From Cladophialophora immunda (taxonomy: Eukaryota > Ascomycota > Eurotiomycetes > Chaetothyriales > Herpotrichiellaceae): a stretch of DNA of 64,000 nt. Shown in pieces: positions 44,434-56,128 of this stretch; the stretch's first letter is position 1; every line of letters begins with the position of its first letter. The notes beneath the pieces were generated by a model, which was given only the letters and a program-made list of their open reading frames with translations, searched no databases and was not told the origin of the DNA. Location: positions 3,410,001-3,474,000 of the forward strand of contig NW_015622547.1 of the NCBI RefSeq assembly GCF_000835495.1. The letters run 5' to 3'. Made by a program: the position numbers and the translations under genes.

Positions 44434-46941
44434 CGCTGTGGTATGTTGGACGAGCGCCGTTGATGGGAGACTGGTTCAACCATCCTGCCGCCCGCTCGTG
44501 GGCCCATCTTTCTTTATAGACGAGTCCGTGGCTCAGGCGCTTGACCGCACTGACCTCAAAAGGAAAGGGATCCCAACGGCTGCTGCGGGAGAGGCAGAGG
44601 CTGGGCTGGCTGAGACCCATGCCGCCTGGGTCGCCGCTCGATACGCACCGTCCGTTGATAACATATCTGTACAGGTAGCAGCCACCCGACGAGCCAGCCT
44701 CAAGGCTTAGTGGCCTAGCCAGACACGTTCGCCAAGTCAGGCAATCGTTCATTGGTCCATGCGTCCACCACAGGTGGGAGTCACGGGAGTTGAACAGTTG
44801 CCGCATTGGGCAGCGTGCGGCTGCGGCTGATTTGATTAGTTTGGCTGATCGTCGAAGCCTAGCCGGCTGCCCTTCGCTTATGGTTGTCGGGGGGTATTTT
44901 CAGCGCAGAAATCGATCGGTGGCTTGCGCTTCTCGCTAGATGTACGAGTAAAAGGGAGTGGTGGCCCCGGGCTGCACCTACATGGCTCCCATCTCACCCA
45001 TTCGAAAGCAGTGTTGGACCAATACCAAGGCCCTGTTCAGGGCGCATGAAGAGAGAACACAAGGACAGACGCCCTTCGGCAATGACGGCAACGACGATAG
45101 TGGGCATCAGCTCCGAAGTGATGCGTTTCTTAGTGGGCCTTTTGTTGTCTACGAGTACATCACTATTCAGCCCTGTGCAGGTCTGGCGGGCGAAGGCATC
45201 CTGGGGGGTTCCCTTCCTGGTCTAGAGTTTCTGTACGAGGCCCAGAGCCATCTTACTGGAGACTGCCCCTGCTAAGGTGCGGTCTTTGCGCCGATCATCT
45301 GAGCTCGATCCAGACCTCGAAAGCATGTTGGGACCGAAACGGGCAACTGTCTATCTTCCCGGGTCGCCTACGGGACAACTAGCTTTGCCTTCGCCTATTT
45401 GCACGGAGCACTCCTGCTGTACCCATTGCAAGGTGTCCACGGGTGTTCTGTAAACCAGCTGCTTTGCTTTCCTACTTCGTCTAGGTGATCGCGGACTTTG
45501 AAAGCTCGTTTAGCAAGTGCACTTCTGCCGCCTCCATATTTCAATCCCCTTAAGCACGTGGAGTCCTGGGAGAAGACGCCACGCACCAGCACAGCAAAGT
45601 TTACCACCATTCTCAGGCCGACCTGACAGACGAGGGTTACGAGTAAAACGAGAAACCCCGACTTTTGATGGTATGGTAAAGCCGCTACCTAGCCAGCCCC
45701 ATTTTCCCGAGATCGCTCTTTCATGCCTTAACAGCTAGAGTAGACTGCACCTGGACTGGCGGGAATGGGCTGAGCACGGCTACAGGAACATATGATTATG
45801 ATGTTTGGCAAGGTTGAGTCAGCGGTGCTGGCCGATGTCCAAGGGTCTCCAGACTCGTTGAGCACGTCCTTCTCACTTCGAGGAGAGAAGGACTTGCGGC
45901 TCTTCTACGCCTCACAATCTCCCCCTAGATTCGATGGCTATTCTTCCCCAACCAGAAATGGCACAAAGCCAGTTGAGTCAAAGCGGAGGCTAGGTATTTA
46001 TTCCCCAGATAATGCAACCATATGACCCTTATCGAGTAAGTAAGCTCTAAATATCTGCTAATGTGGCTGACTGCAACCTTCGTTAATATCGCTATTTTGC
46101 GCGACCCTCGGCAGCGATGTTATCACCTTCTAAAAACACCTGAACTAAAAGGATTTTTGAAATATCCCCCCCGAACGAAAAAGGATCTCTTATGCTCGTA
46201 TTATGACCTTCAGCCACAACTGCATCTCTGAAGAGGAGTCATTTGAAACCGCTGAAGACCAAGCTCTGAAAGATGACTTGGACACATCAAAGTCGATTGT
46301 TATTCTAGCCAGTTGGTATATCTGGGTGGACAACCGATCAAACGCACAACAAATGATGGACGAGGGATTGAAACAATGCGAGTGAAAGCGTAGAGAGCAT
46401 GATCCTGCAATGGCATTGGATAGCCATCTGGCTTGTCTCCCAAGCATAGATGAGATTCTTATCAGTATGGAAGTGATCACATGGGACAAGACTTGTCGAC
46501 CCAAGAGGTATTGAAAGAATGGTTGCTGTAGTTACTGCTACACCACTAGTGTGAAAGGTCACTAATTTGCGTTCAAGCAACTACACCATTTAAGGACAAA
46601 GCCTTGCCAGAATGACGTGTCCACTGTTGATGCCCTTCCTTCCCTGTGTTCAAAGCAGTACACGAACGGCGCTACCCTATAAGATATCTTCTTCATGAAA
46701 CCCTAGTCACTGTAGCCTTTTCGCAAATACTATTTGGCAATCGCAAGAAAGATCTTGCAAAGTCACAGCTCGATTAAGCTTACCTAAGGCGGCCTCATCA
46801 GCCCAAGATACGAGACAATCTGATATTACTGGAACTCTTTCCTGCCTGCTAGGCGGGCCACAACGGACGTGACATTAAAACTACCCTGTCAGTGCGGCTA
46901 TTCAACAAGGAGTCTGAAAAAGGATGTTAGCCGAGGGACAA
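44434..46941. other. 2.5-kb gene-free stretch
   Basis: The longest stretch without a supported gene. Frames at 44884-45225, 45517-45738, 45792-46025 and 46203-46385 (all +) are short, carry no motif and do not splice together. The part from about 46030 to 46800 is visibly more AT-rich than its surroundings. I find no terminal repeats or transposase remnant. It separates the DHA1 gene from the NACHT/HET module. Confidence 0.45.
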
Positions 46942-47467
46942 CTAGCGGCCAGATTGATCTTCACCTGTATGTCCCCAAGCATGTGCTTGCGATCTCGCCT
47001 TTAATATAAGCACGACATACCCCGCCAAGAGAACACAAATCAGCAATACAGCAACCAAGAAAGCGGGCAGATCTGCGAAGCGAGGACTCATCCGTTCTCC
47101 GTATTCGTCCCCTGGCGGGAGTGGGCCTCGTTGTGTCCAGGATCGGTATACATATGCCCGAAAAGGACGAGACAGTAGTCTCAATTGCCTCAATGGGACC
47201 ACTAGAAGAACAAGTGCAGCCCGTATGAGAGCCAGAGGAAGATGGTAGAGGAGCGTTATGGGCCATCTAATCCACGGCCTTTCGTCCTTGAGCAAGGGAA
47301 CCGATGAGCTGTCGTTAGCGTAATCGAGTTGTCGCATCTGGTGTCGAAATGGATCTGGGTCTGGCTCTCTTTGTCAGTATAGTTTAAAATGTAGGCAGCC
47401 GGACATACTTACCCGGCGCCCGCGCTTGTGATAGTGCGAGAAATGCCCCTAGAGCTGCATCGGCCAT
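46942..47467 (-). CDS. Small two-helix membrane protein, divergent from the NACHT gene
   Basis: Minus-strand exons 47467-47413 and 47360-46942 give 157 residues. The start MADAALGAFLALSQARAP is joined through a GTAAGT...CCAG intron to DPDPFRHQMRQLDYANDSSSVPLLKDERPW. Two hydrophobic segments follow: LLYHLPLALIRAALVLLVVPL and FLVAVLLICVLLAGYVVLIL. A basic loop separates them (RAYVYRSWTQRGPL). I recognise no family. Its ATG lies 171 bp from that of the NACHT protein on the other strand, so the two probably share a promoter. Membrane location is predicted; role unknown. Confidence 0.6.
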
Positions 47468-47638
47468 TTGTTACTACGATGGCAGATGTGATAATGTGAT
47501 GTTGGTGTTGCGAATAAAACGGTGCTCGCGAGCCAAGCCTCTTCCATGTGACTATACTGATTTCAGCCTGGCCATGTCCGCCTGCGCATTTATTGACACC
47601 TCCAAATCTCTTTCTATCAGATTGACTCTCATCAAGAG

Positions 47639-50435
47639 ATGGCAGAGCTTGCTGCCCTTGGCCTAGCCGGCAATATCCTGCAATTTGTGGACTTTGGAAT
47701 CAAACTCTTCCAAGAAGCACGCGTTTTGTACAGATCTTCAGAAGGTGTCACCCCCGCGGAGCTCGAGCTCGAAACAACCACGCGTGTTCTCCGACAATAT
47801 GCCCAAGACCTTGAGACTAGCCAGCGCGGGATCAACGCGAACCATGCTAGTGACTCCATCACCCTCCGCAATAGTGCCATCGCCAAAGAATGCAATGGAT
47901 TAGCAGATGAACTGCTCCAGCTCCTGGAGAGTTTGAGAATTAAGGATACGGAAAATCGAAAATGGTCCAGCTTCAAACACGCTCTCAGCAGGGTTGCAAA
48001 GCGGAGCAAGATTGAAAACATGGAGCGGCGCTTGAATAGGTTACGGGACGCATTGAACAGTAGTTTGATTTCCGATTTGAAGTTGGTCGAATATGGGTCC
48101 AAATCCCTTGACACTTTGCTAATTATGGCTCAGGCATCATCAACCTATCATCCTTAAAACTCTCCGAACCTTGCGCGAACAGAACATGCTGTTAGAAGCA
48201 AAAACGACCGGGAAGCTGGAGGATATAGAGGCGGAGCTGTTGCGACAAGCAGATGATGATCAACGCGGCGCAGTTGACTTCGCCGGTCTCGGCCTGAGTC
48301 TCTTGGCTCTTCGAGAGGAAGCGAAGAAAGCTGAGAAACAGCAAGTGTTTCTCCAAAGCTTGAAATTTGGCGAGATTAAAGCACGGCACAACACGGTTAA
48401 AGAGTCATATCCCAGCACTTTCGAGTGGATCTTCCAAGATGATAGCAACTTCAACAACTGGCTTCGTAAAGGTAAGGGTATATACTGGATTGAAGGCAAA
48501 GCAGGCAGTGGTAAGTCAGTACTGATGAAGTTTTTGGTCCACCACGACAAGACCACAAATGGCCTACGGACCTGGGCTGGAACTCACAAGCTCTTCATTG
48601 GAAGCCACTTCTTCTGGAACATTGGAACAAAAGTGCAGAAATCAGAGGAAGGCCTCTTGAGAACGCTTTTATATCAAGTCCTGAAAGAATGTCCCGACCT
48701 GATTGAGGAAATCTGCGGGCCCTATACGGATGCTGATTTCGAATGGGATCCTCACAAGCTACATAAAGCTTTTGAGAAGCTGTCTAAAATTCCTCCTCTG
48801 GGGTACAGATTCTGCTTCTTTATCGATGGGCTGGATGAGTATAGCGGCGACCATATGGATCTGATTCACACCGCAGAGAGAATGGTGTCTTCATCGTTCA
48901 TCAAAGTCTGTGCGTCAAGCCGTCCGTGGAACGTGTTCACTGAGGCTTTCGGCAGGAGTGAGCAGAAACTCAAATTGGAAGAACTAACTCAAACTGACAT
49001 TCGCAATTATGTTCACCAAAGATTCGCGAAAGAAACTCGAGGCTCCGAGAATCTCTATAAGAGTATCGCCGAGGAAGTCACCCGGAGGGCACAAGGCGTG
49101 TGGTTATGGGTTCATCTTGTCGTCACTTCACTAGTACGGGGATTGATAAACGCCGACAATTTCAGTGAGTTGAGAAAAACGCTTGACAGCCTTCCAGACG
49201 GCCTGGAGAATTATTTCAGACATATTATCCAACATATCGAACCTAAGTATCGACAAGATTCAGTTCGATATTTCAAGACTGCAATTGTTGCCGTGCAACC
49301 ACTGCCGGTCCTGGCGTTTAAGTTCCTCGACGAAGAGAGCATGGACTCAGATTATGCGCTCAAGGCGCAAGTGAATACCTATACTGAAGTTGAATTGGTG
49401 CCCATTCGCGACAGTATGAAGAAGCGACTTAATGCACGATGCAGAGATCTCCTTGAGATAACCGCGGGGTCTTCAGATCTACCCCTTTCAGAATCTCGGG
49501 TGGACTTCTTACATAGAACCGTGAAAGAGTTCTTCTCTAAAACGGACAGTACCTTCGAAACCTTCGGTGAATGGAAGCCTGCTGACTTCGACGTTCAACT
49601 GTCATTGTGTCGTGCGATGCTCGCGTTGATAAAGGGAATGCCGGGCGAGCAGAAGTTCGGCAACTGGCGCACGACGTTATTTTCTTTTGTGGACGAGCTC
49701 TTGTACCACGCCCGAACTATTGAAACGGAGTGCATCCACGGTCCTGATCCGCTTGACGACAAATTTCGGCACGAGCAAGAGTTCAAATTACTTGACGATT
49801 TAGACCAGGCTGTGACGAGACTCACAAATACCGCCAAGGTACATTGGACAAATCTAAGAGATGTTCCGGATGTTCGAGGCGATGGATTCATGGAATACAA
49901 GCAGATGACCTTCCTTGCGTTAATCGTCCAGGCAGGACTCTCGCTGTATGCCGCGCGGAAAATTAACAGCAAAGTTGTCCAGTCCAAATCTGGACGGCCA
50001 TTTCTGGACTACGCATTGAGGCCTAATATGGTGACTCCACTGGACCTGCCTGATGCCATAGCAAGGCCCGATGTTCGAATGGTTGACCTGCTCTTGCGAA
50101 TCGGCGCTGGCCCGAATTGGAGGATATACTCCTACGAAAACAAAACCCCCTGGCTTTTATTCCTGCGACACTGCCATCAACGTGGTAACCAACGAAGCTC
50201 ATCGCTTTCGAAAGAAGATTCGAAGGACATGTATCTGGTGGTCAAGATGCTGGTTGATAATGGTGCCGACCCAGACGTCCGACTGGACGATGAAGGTACG
50301 GTGGAGATGGAGGAGGCATTGAGAGGAATCCTGAGTCACACAGAATTGATATCTCTGCGGGAATTTTTGGCGGAGAGGCGTCGAAACAACAGCGGACTTG
50401 TCAATTGGGCAAAATCCCTGTTTGGATATGCGTGA
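47639..50435 (+). CDS. NACHT-domain STAND protein (fungal NLR-like)
   Basis: Exons 47639-48081 and 48134-50435 give 914 residues. The N-terminal 190 residues form the helical fungal STAND N-domain (opening LGLAGNILQFVDFGIKLFQEA). The intron (donor GTTGGT, 52 bp) was placed to restore LKHHQPIILKTLREQN, expected there. The NACHT ATPase has Walker A G269-KAGSGKS-276 and Walker B FFIDGLDE at about 376-383, then SSRPWNVF sensor. The C-terminus carries two faint ankyrin-like units (MVDLLLRIGAGPN, VVKMLVDNGADPDVR) rather than a long repeat array. Family members sense nonself or damage and trigger regulated cell death. The HET-domain gene starts 311 bp downstream on the same strand; a two-helix membrane protein is divergent. 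Confidence 0.87.
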
Positions 50436-50746
50436 AAACACTTCCATTCTGGATAATGGTTTTGACTATTAAATGGCCCCCAGCCGGGTCTAGACATCAT
50501 AACGAATTGACGACCTGATGGGATTTCTGGAGCAAGGAAAACTCTTCACTGGAAGCACAGGGATTTCGCAGCGACAACGCGCCCGGCCTTGGTCACTAGC
50601 TTGGGACTGTATCCCGTCGCTTTCCTCAGGCATCATCTAGCCTAGCTCAACTTCGGCTCAGCCTTAGAGTAACCTACTCAGAATGCTATCTACCCCGCAT
50701 TGAACGCAGCATTTGCAACCGAGAACATGTCTGCTCGGACGCGACA
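50436..50746. other. Short gap between NACHT and HET genes
   Basis: A 311-bp spacer between co-oriented genes, long enough for a terminator and a promoter. No further feature seen. Confidence 0.45.
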
Positions 50747-53569
50747 ATGGAACATCTGTCAATCCGGCTCAAGCCTCCATACCAGTCACTTCGATTTCCC
50801 TGTATCTGCGCCTCACAAGATCAAGCTACAGGAGCTGTCGAGATATTGACTCCTGTACGGTTCAGTTTCACGGGGGAAGACTTCCCTCCATCCCCCAAAG
50901 AGAGAATACCCCTCTCCGAGGCGGGCCCCTTCCTTCAGTCATGGCTTTGGTTCGATACGATCAGGGATGTCTTCAGCACGGCCGATATCATCGTGCAGGC
51001 CACAGACTTCGTCCAAGTGGACGAGGAACTTGGCTTGCGGCTTGACACGTCCATACTTCACCGATACTTTTGGTACTGGGTGGCAGCAGACTCGCGGGCG
51101 AGTCGCGAGGTACGTGTGCAGCGCTGCAACGACATCGACGCTCGCCTAGAATCTGTGGCTCAGATTCTGGAACATTATATTGTCTTTAAGGATAATCCGG
51201 CGGCGCCGGACATCGAGAACGTCTCTCAACTTGGCACATACCTGATTGACGACGAAAACAACGTCCTCTTGGCCGTGGCTCTCCTCGGCGAGGTTCTTGA
51301 TCTGGCGAGGCGCTCCATTTACTCCGACCTTGACCCCGGCCCACTGCGGCTTTGGACGAAAACGCTTCTTATCAGGAGATTGCTCATTCAAGCAGGGTGG
51401 TGCATCAGTGAGTTGGCGGCGGCTTTTGATCTTTCCACGTTGTCAGATACTTCGGTGCCGTTGTCCCTCAGTCGGCTTGACCGCTCGTCTCTCCTGAGAA
51501 ATCATAATGCATGTTCTATTGCAGAATGCTCCCACGCCAAAATCGACTACTCTACATATCGGCCAATGCATGTTCATGACGACTGTTCATGTCCGGATAT
51601 CACACCGCCGTACACAGAGCAAAGAAAGATCGATCGGGCGTTGTGCAAGGGTGCGTATCCCGTCGTGACATATTCCGGCACCGACAGCTTTGGGTCCAAG
51701 TTATTGGTCGATACACCCACAACTGTCGATGATCGGACTATGTATGTGGCGATCTCGCACGTACGGGCCGACAGACTCGGCAACATGCGCGAGAATGCTC
51801 TGCCTGCCTGCCAGCTGGAATATCTTCAGAAGTGTGTGAACTCCCTATACCCTGAAAATGTTACCGATGTCCCTTTCTGGATAGACACCATTTGCGTTCC
51901 CCGAGAACAGCCGGCTAGGGGAATGGCTATTCAGAGCATGCGGAAAGTCTACGGACAAGCCGACAAAATCCTGGTCTTGGACTCGACGATTCGATTGCTA
52001 GATGCAAAAGCACGCCCTGAGGATCTTCTTTTGGCCATCAAATTCGCCCCATGGTCGACGCGACTCTGGACCTGGCACGAGAGCATGCTCGCAAGACAAG
52101 TCTTCTTCCAGCTAGAAGATGGCTTGATCTGGGGAGACGACATTGAGCGGCGTTTCAACTCGGAGTTCCCCCACGATTGTACAGCTATACACGCGCGTGA
52201 TCTTATTGCTGACAGGGACGGGCCCAACGGGACGATTTGCGAAGCATTGATACAAGCGATGTCAGTGGCTGAACTTGAGGAAGACGAGGAAAGCTTAGGC
52301 TGCCTCCCTACCGAAGATCAATTATGCGAAAATGACGATCATGCCGATGAACTGGCACCCATCGTCCACAAGAGAATCCCTGACGATGACGGAGTTGAAG
52401 AATATAACCTGGAGCTGGATCGCTGTTATGAATTGATGAATGAGTTGGCGGAGGTGCGAGAAGAACTGGCAAGTAGTCGACAAGGTCCAGTTACGGAGGA
52501 AGATATCAGAGCTCTGGAAGAGGAAATCGCCCTTCGCAAAGAGCTGACCGAGATGATGCATGAAGAATCACGCACTCTCACGTCGGAAATCCTCCGGGCA
52601 AAACGAAATCATCTGGGTGAATGGGACCACGAGCAGGAAAATCCATTCGTCAGCTCGCCCGATGCCCGTTCCCAGTGGGCTGAAGGTGGCCCTCCCAAAA
52701 GATGCAACAAGAGACTCCTCGAGAGGCTCCGGCGCTGTCACAACGGCCCGTCATTCCGCTACTGGCTACGAGGATTTAACCCGGTATACCAAGAATGTTG
52801 GCCGTTCTATTTCGAGCTGCGCAACGGCTACAAGCGAACGTTGATGAATCCTGAATTCGGCAGCGTACTGGACTATCAACGACTTGGTGAGGTCATCTCT
52901 GCAGTCGGTTGGCGGAGTACGAGTTGGCCTGGAGACGAGGCGATATGCCTCGCCATTGTCTTAGACCTGGATGTTGGGCGTGTCCAGAGGGCGTCGCCTC
53001 TTGCGCGGATGGAAGTGCTGATCGGTATGCTCCAGAGCGTACCAAGAGCCCTGCTGTTCATGCCTCTCCCTCGGATGAGCACAGAAGGACTGCGATGGAT
53101 GCCCAAGTCTTTCTTAGGAGCCGGATTAGCTGCCTCGGGTCCATTGAACTCAAGACATGACACCGAGGCCTTCCGTACCAGCCAGGGACTCTACTTTAGC
53201 GCCGAAGGATGCTTCATCGATCCGAGCGACTTTCCTGCGGGCAAAGAGCCTCCGTTGCTCGTCATCGAAGGCCATTGCTACGGGGTTTTGCCCGAAGGAG
53301 AAGAATGGCCAGAGCTCCACGGCCGGCTCGGAGCCTTGATCTTTTACGAGAAGCCCACCAAAACCCACGGACGACATGTGGCCCTTGTGAGCGTGGAAGA
53401 AGAGTCGGAGGATATCATGTTCGCTTGCTATGAGCGGTGTCTGTACATGGCGGGAATCGGCGATGACGTTTCTGCCTGGCTTCTGGAAGACCCAGAGGGC
53501 GAACGTTCAACGATGAGAACTTGCTGGGCCCGGTACACACCTAAACAGCAAGAGTGGTGCATTTCATAG
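50747..53569 (+). CDS. HET-domain protein, 940 residues
   Basis: A single exon encodes 940 residues. The HET (heterokaryon incompatibility) domain starts near residue 333: YVAISHVRADRLGN, ALPACQLEYLQ, PFWIDTICVP and RGMAIQSMRKVYGQADKILVLDS. The canonical SHVW/SYCW tryptophan is replaced by Arg. Upstream, at about 255-290, a Cys/His-rich segment (CSIAECSHAK, HDDCSCPD) occurs as in many longer HET proteins. A charged heptad-like stretch at roughly 555-625 (LDRCYELMNELAEVREELASS) predicts a coiled coil inserted after the domain. The C-terminal 250 residues are the conserved extension of long HET proteins. HET proteins trigger cell death after fusion of unlike strains. Its NACHT neighbour is the natural sensor candidate. 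Confidence 0.88.
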   Translation: MEHLSIRLKPPYQSLRFPCICASQDQATGAVEILTPVRFSFTGEDFPPSPKERIPLSEAGPFLQSWLWFDTIRDVFSTADIIVQATDFVQVDEELGLRLDTSILHRYFWYWVAADSRASREVRVQRCNDIDARLESVAQILEHYIVFKDNPAAPDIENVSQLGTYLIDDENNVLLAVALLGEVLDLARRSIYSDLDPGPLRLWTKTLLIRRLLIQAGWCISELAAAFDLSTLSDTSVPLSLSRLDRSSLLRNHNACSIAECSHAKIDYSTYRPMHVHDDCSCPDITPPYTEQRKIDRALCKGAYPVVTYSGTDSFGSKLLVDTPTTVDDRTMYVAISHVRADRLGNMRENALPACQLEYLQKCVNSLYPENVTDVPFWIDTICVPREQPARGMAIQSMRKVYGQADKILVLDSTIRLLDAKARPEDLLLAIKFAPWSTRLWTWHESMLARQVFFQLEDGLIWGDDIERRFNSEFPHDCTAIHARDLIADRDGPNGTICEALIQAMSVAELEEDEESLGCLPTEDQLCENDDHADELAPIVHKRIPDDDGVEEYNLELDRCYELMNELAEVREELASSRQGPVTEEDIRALEEEIALRKELTEMMHEESRTLTSEILRAKRNHLGEWDHEQENPFVSSPDARSQWAEGGPPKRCNKRLLERLRRCHNGPSFRYWLRGFNPVYQECWPFYFELRNGYKRTLMNPEFGSVLDYQRLGEVISAVGWRSTSWPGDEAICLAIVLDLDVGRVQRASPLARMEVLIGMLQSVPRALLFMPLPRMSTEGLRWMPKSFLGAGLAASGPLNSRHDTEAFRTSQGLYFSAEGCFIDPSDFPAGKEPPLLVIEGHCYGVLPEGEEWPELHGRLGALIFYEKPTKTHGRHVALVSVEEESEDIMFACYERCLYMAGIGDDVSAWLLEDPEGERSTMRTCWARYTPKQQEWCIS

Positions 53570-53920
53570 GTCTGTTACAGGGCTACTTGAGGTCTCCCCT
53601 ACCCTTTTAGACTAATAACTTACTTAAAGGCCCAAGTGGTGCGGCCCTTAGCAGACTCGAAACTGGACTTATGCGATTCAGGGCATGGCTCAGGGCTTGT
53701 CAAACCGGGGCTCATGACTGCACAGCCATAGCTTTGAATCGCTTGGTCATGACTCAGTCAAACGGCGGGATGTTCAGGCGTGGAAACGGAAATGGACGCT
53801 GGAGAGGTCAAGATTCGTCGCTGTGCATTTTGGAATTCGTTCTGCGATTCTCCATCATACTGCCTTTCGTCTGGGCGGAAAGATCTAATGCCCTTTTGAC
53901 ACCACGTCTTCTCTTTCTTC
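53570..53920. other. Convergent 3' gap
   Basis: About 0.35 kb between the HET stop and the stop of the minus-strand membrane protein. No gene or repeat seen. Confidence 0.45.
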
Positions 53921-56128
53921 TTAGGTCGCGACGGTCTCCTCTGACGCCATCTTCGGTACCTTGGCTGGGCGAAGTTCGAGCTTCGACCTGATCACGACCC
54001 TAATGTTCTGCAGGTATTTTCTAATCAGCTTGTCACCCGCCGCTGCGGCTAGCCCGTCATCCATATCGCGGCCGGCGTGGGAGTTGGTCGCCGGCAGGGA
54101 TGCGTCCACGAGACGAGTCTTCATCGCAAAGTCGACCAGCGGGTAGGAGGATATCTCTGGAAGATCAGGATTTGTCATCCACGCCCAGATCAGAACAGTC
54201 CAAGCCAACCCCAGCACGATTGACTGCAGCGTACAAAACAAGATGAACATCGGGCTGCCAGGGCGGTTAGCAAACAGTTGCAGGGGGAGATCATCACTAA
54301 CGCACCGGTCCACCACGATTTTATCATACGGATCACCAATTGACGCAGTAGTGTAGAAATCTTCTGGGAGGCCGGCTACGATGTTCTGCGCGTCCAATTG
54401 CACGTTGCCAAAGTTATTCGGGTTGAACTGCCACAGCGGGAAAGCCAGGATGCTCTGAAAAATCTGGTACGGCTCGATGGACCAATACGCGTTCTCCAGC
54501 TGATCCTGTACGGTCCAGAAGTACTGGGCGATCGAAGACGGGGCTGGAATTCCCGCCGCGCTGAAGTTGAACATCCAGGTGTAGGCCTCTTTCAGGCCTT
54601 CGATGTCGAGGTTTGTAACTTGTACGGGCACGTCTACGTTATCGACTGAGAGGATTGAAAAGTTTGACCTGGCGGCGACTATCAACGCGTGCCTGCGGTA
54701 TACCGAGAACGTAGTGGTGACCTCGGCAGGCTTGGTGTTTGTCCAGCATTCGTCCCCATGCTTCCCTTCGGTGCACACAAAGACGCCTGCTTCCTCTAAG
54801 TGTCAGAAAGTGGGTCAGAGGACCTTTTCAACGTACCTGCGAACAGGGAGCCTGGGGCCGATTGACTCCGCGCCAGACAGAACTTGATCCCGATCAGGAA
54901 CCCGTCGGCACCAAAGACAAGACAGTCCTCCGAGTCGACAAAGGTGTCGTTATGGATGCCTCGCACGAAGTCGATCTGCGTGGAAGGCGCATCCCGGATG
55001 GTCACTACCGGATATGAAGGGTAGTCGGTTGGCGGCCACGGAGTCGTCATGATCAAACCGCCGGACATGAGGTATCCGTGGCAGACTCTGCCACTGGCAC
55101 AGATCACCGGGTCGATGGCTGTGGAATGCATGGGATTGACAACTAGGTTGGACGCCGTGACGACGGTGGAGTAGGGCAGGACTGAATAGTTATACCCGGC
55201 GTTGGTGTCCTGGAACTGCTGCAGGTACTCGGGTATATACGAGCCGTTGAACTCGCCCACGCCGGCAGTGACATTGTACGTTTTCACAGACTCGTACTCC
55301 ACCACCAACCGAGTTCTTGCGAAGAGCACCACTCCCGAGATCCATATCGCTGCGAGCAGGATAACGCGTGCGGAAGCGGCCGCTCGATCCATCCATCTTG
55401 CCCTTCTGCTGCAGACTAATTGCAGCGTCCCGAGAATGCTGGACGTCGGCGACAGACCTAGCAAGCAGAGCGATCCGACGCCATCCTCTCGGGCAGCTAG
55501 AGCCCACTGCACCATCTCAAAAGATTTCAGCAGGATCGAGGTCGCTAAGACGGACAGCACCGCTTGGAGCGATCTCAGGATAGTCAAGGTGGAAGAAATA
55601 TTGACGTCCAGCATTCTTGCTAAGCTTGAACTATTGCCCTCCGTCAGTAAATAGAGGGCTGAATACCACGCAAAAGCCTCACTTCAAGTTGCTCACCGAG
55701 GAGACGGAGAAGGTAGCCTGGGCAAACCACGCCGTAACCACAAACACGCCCGTGGTGAGAGTCACAAGCGCAATATCCCACCCGGTCTTGGAGAGCGCAA
55801 AACTCAGCCGCGTTCTCTTAGGGAGTTCGGTCGACACAAGACTCGTCGTGCTTGGCTCTCGACGGTGCTCTCCTGCATGATCAGGATTCTCGGAAGGTGT
55901 GCCATCGGGTTGGGGTTCAAGTGAGGCTGCGACCTCCACAGCAGACTGCTCTAATAGTGTCCGAGTTTCGACAGAGTCATCGGCCTGCGGATAGTTGGCT
56001 GCAACTTCCACAGTAGACTCCTCCAATTGTGTTCCACGCTCTACAGAGTCACTGCCTTGCGACTGCTTGACTGCGGGGTCGCCCAAAGTGGTCTCAAGAG
56101 CTTCGCCAGGGTGACCGTGCTGTGACAT
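53921..56128 (-). CDS. Multi-span integral membrane protein with large external domain
   Basis: Minus-strand exons 56128-55683, 55630-54837 and 54786-53921 give 701 residues. The acidic cytosolic N-terminus contains a 24-residue near-perfect tandem repeat (core QLEESTVEVAA / LLEQSAVEVAA). Transmembrane segments follow: GWDIALVTLTTGVFVVTAWF, VLSVLATSILLKSFEMVQWAL and ILLAAIWISGVVLFA. Then a roughly 400-residue region with many N-x-S/T sites and paired cysteines (VCASGRVCHG-like, VFVCTEGKHGDECW) suggests an extracellular domain. A last helix, MFILFCTLQSIVLGLAWTVLIWAW, precedes a basic tail. This layout is common in hypothetical proteins of filamentous ascomycetes; no function is established that I know of. 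Splice sites are GT-AG and keep frame. Confidence 0.8.
55925..56060 (-). repeat. 72-bp imperfect tandem duplication inside the membrane-protein N-terminus
   Basis: Two adjacent copies with a 72-bp period (24 codons, frame-preserving). On the plus strand GGCTGCGACCTCCACAGCAG near 55925 aligns with GGCTGCAACTTCCACAGTAG near 55997. Both encode DSVE-x-x-T-x-LE-x-S-x-VEVAA. Confidence 0.75.
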
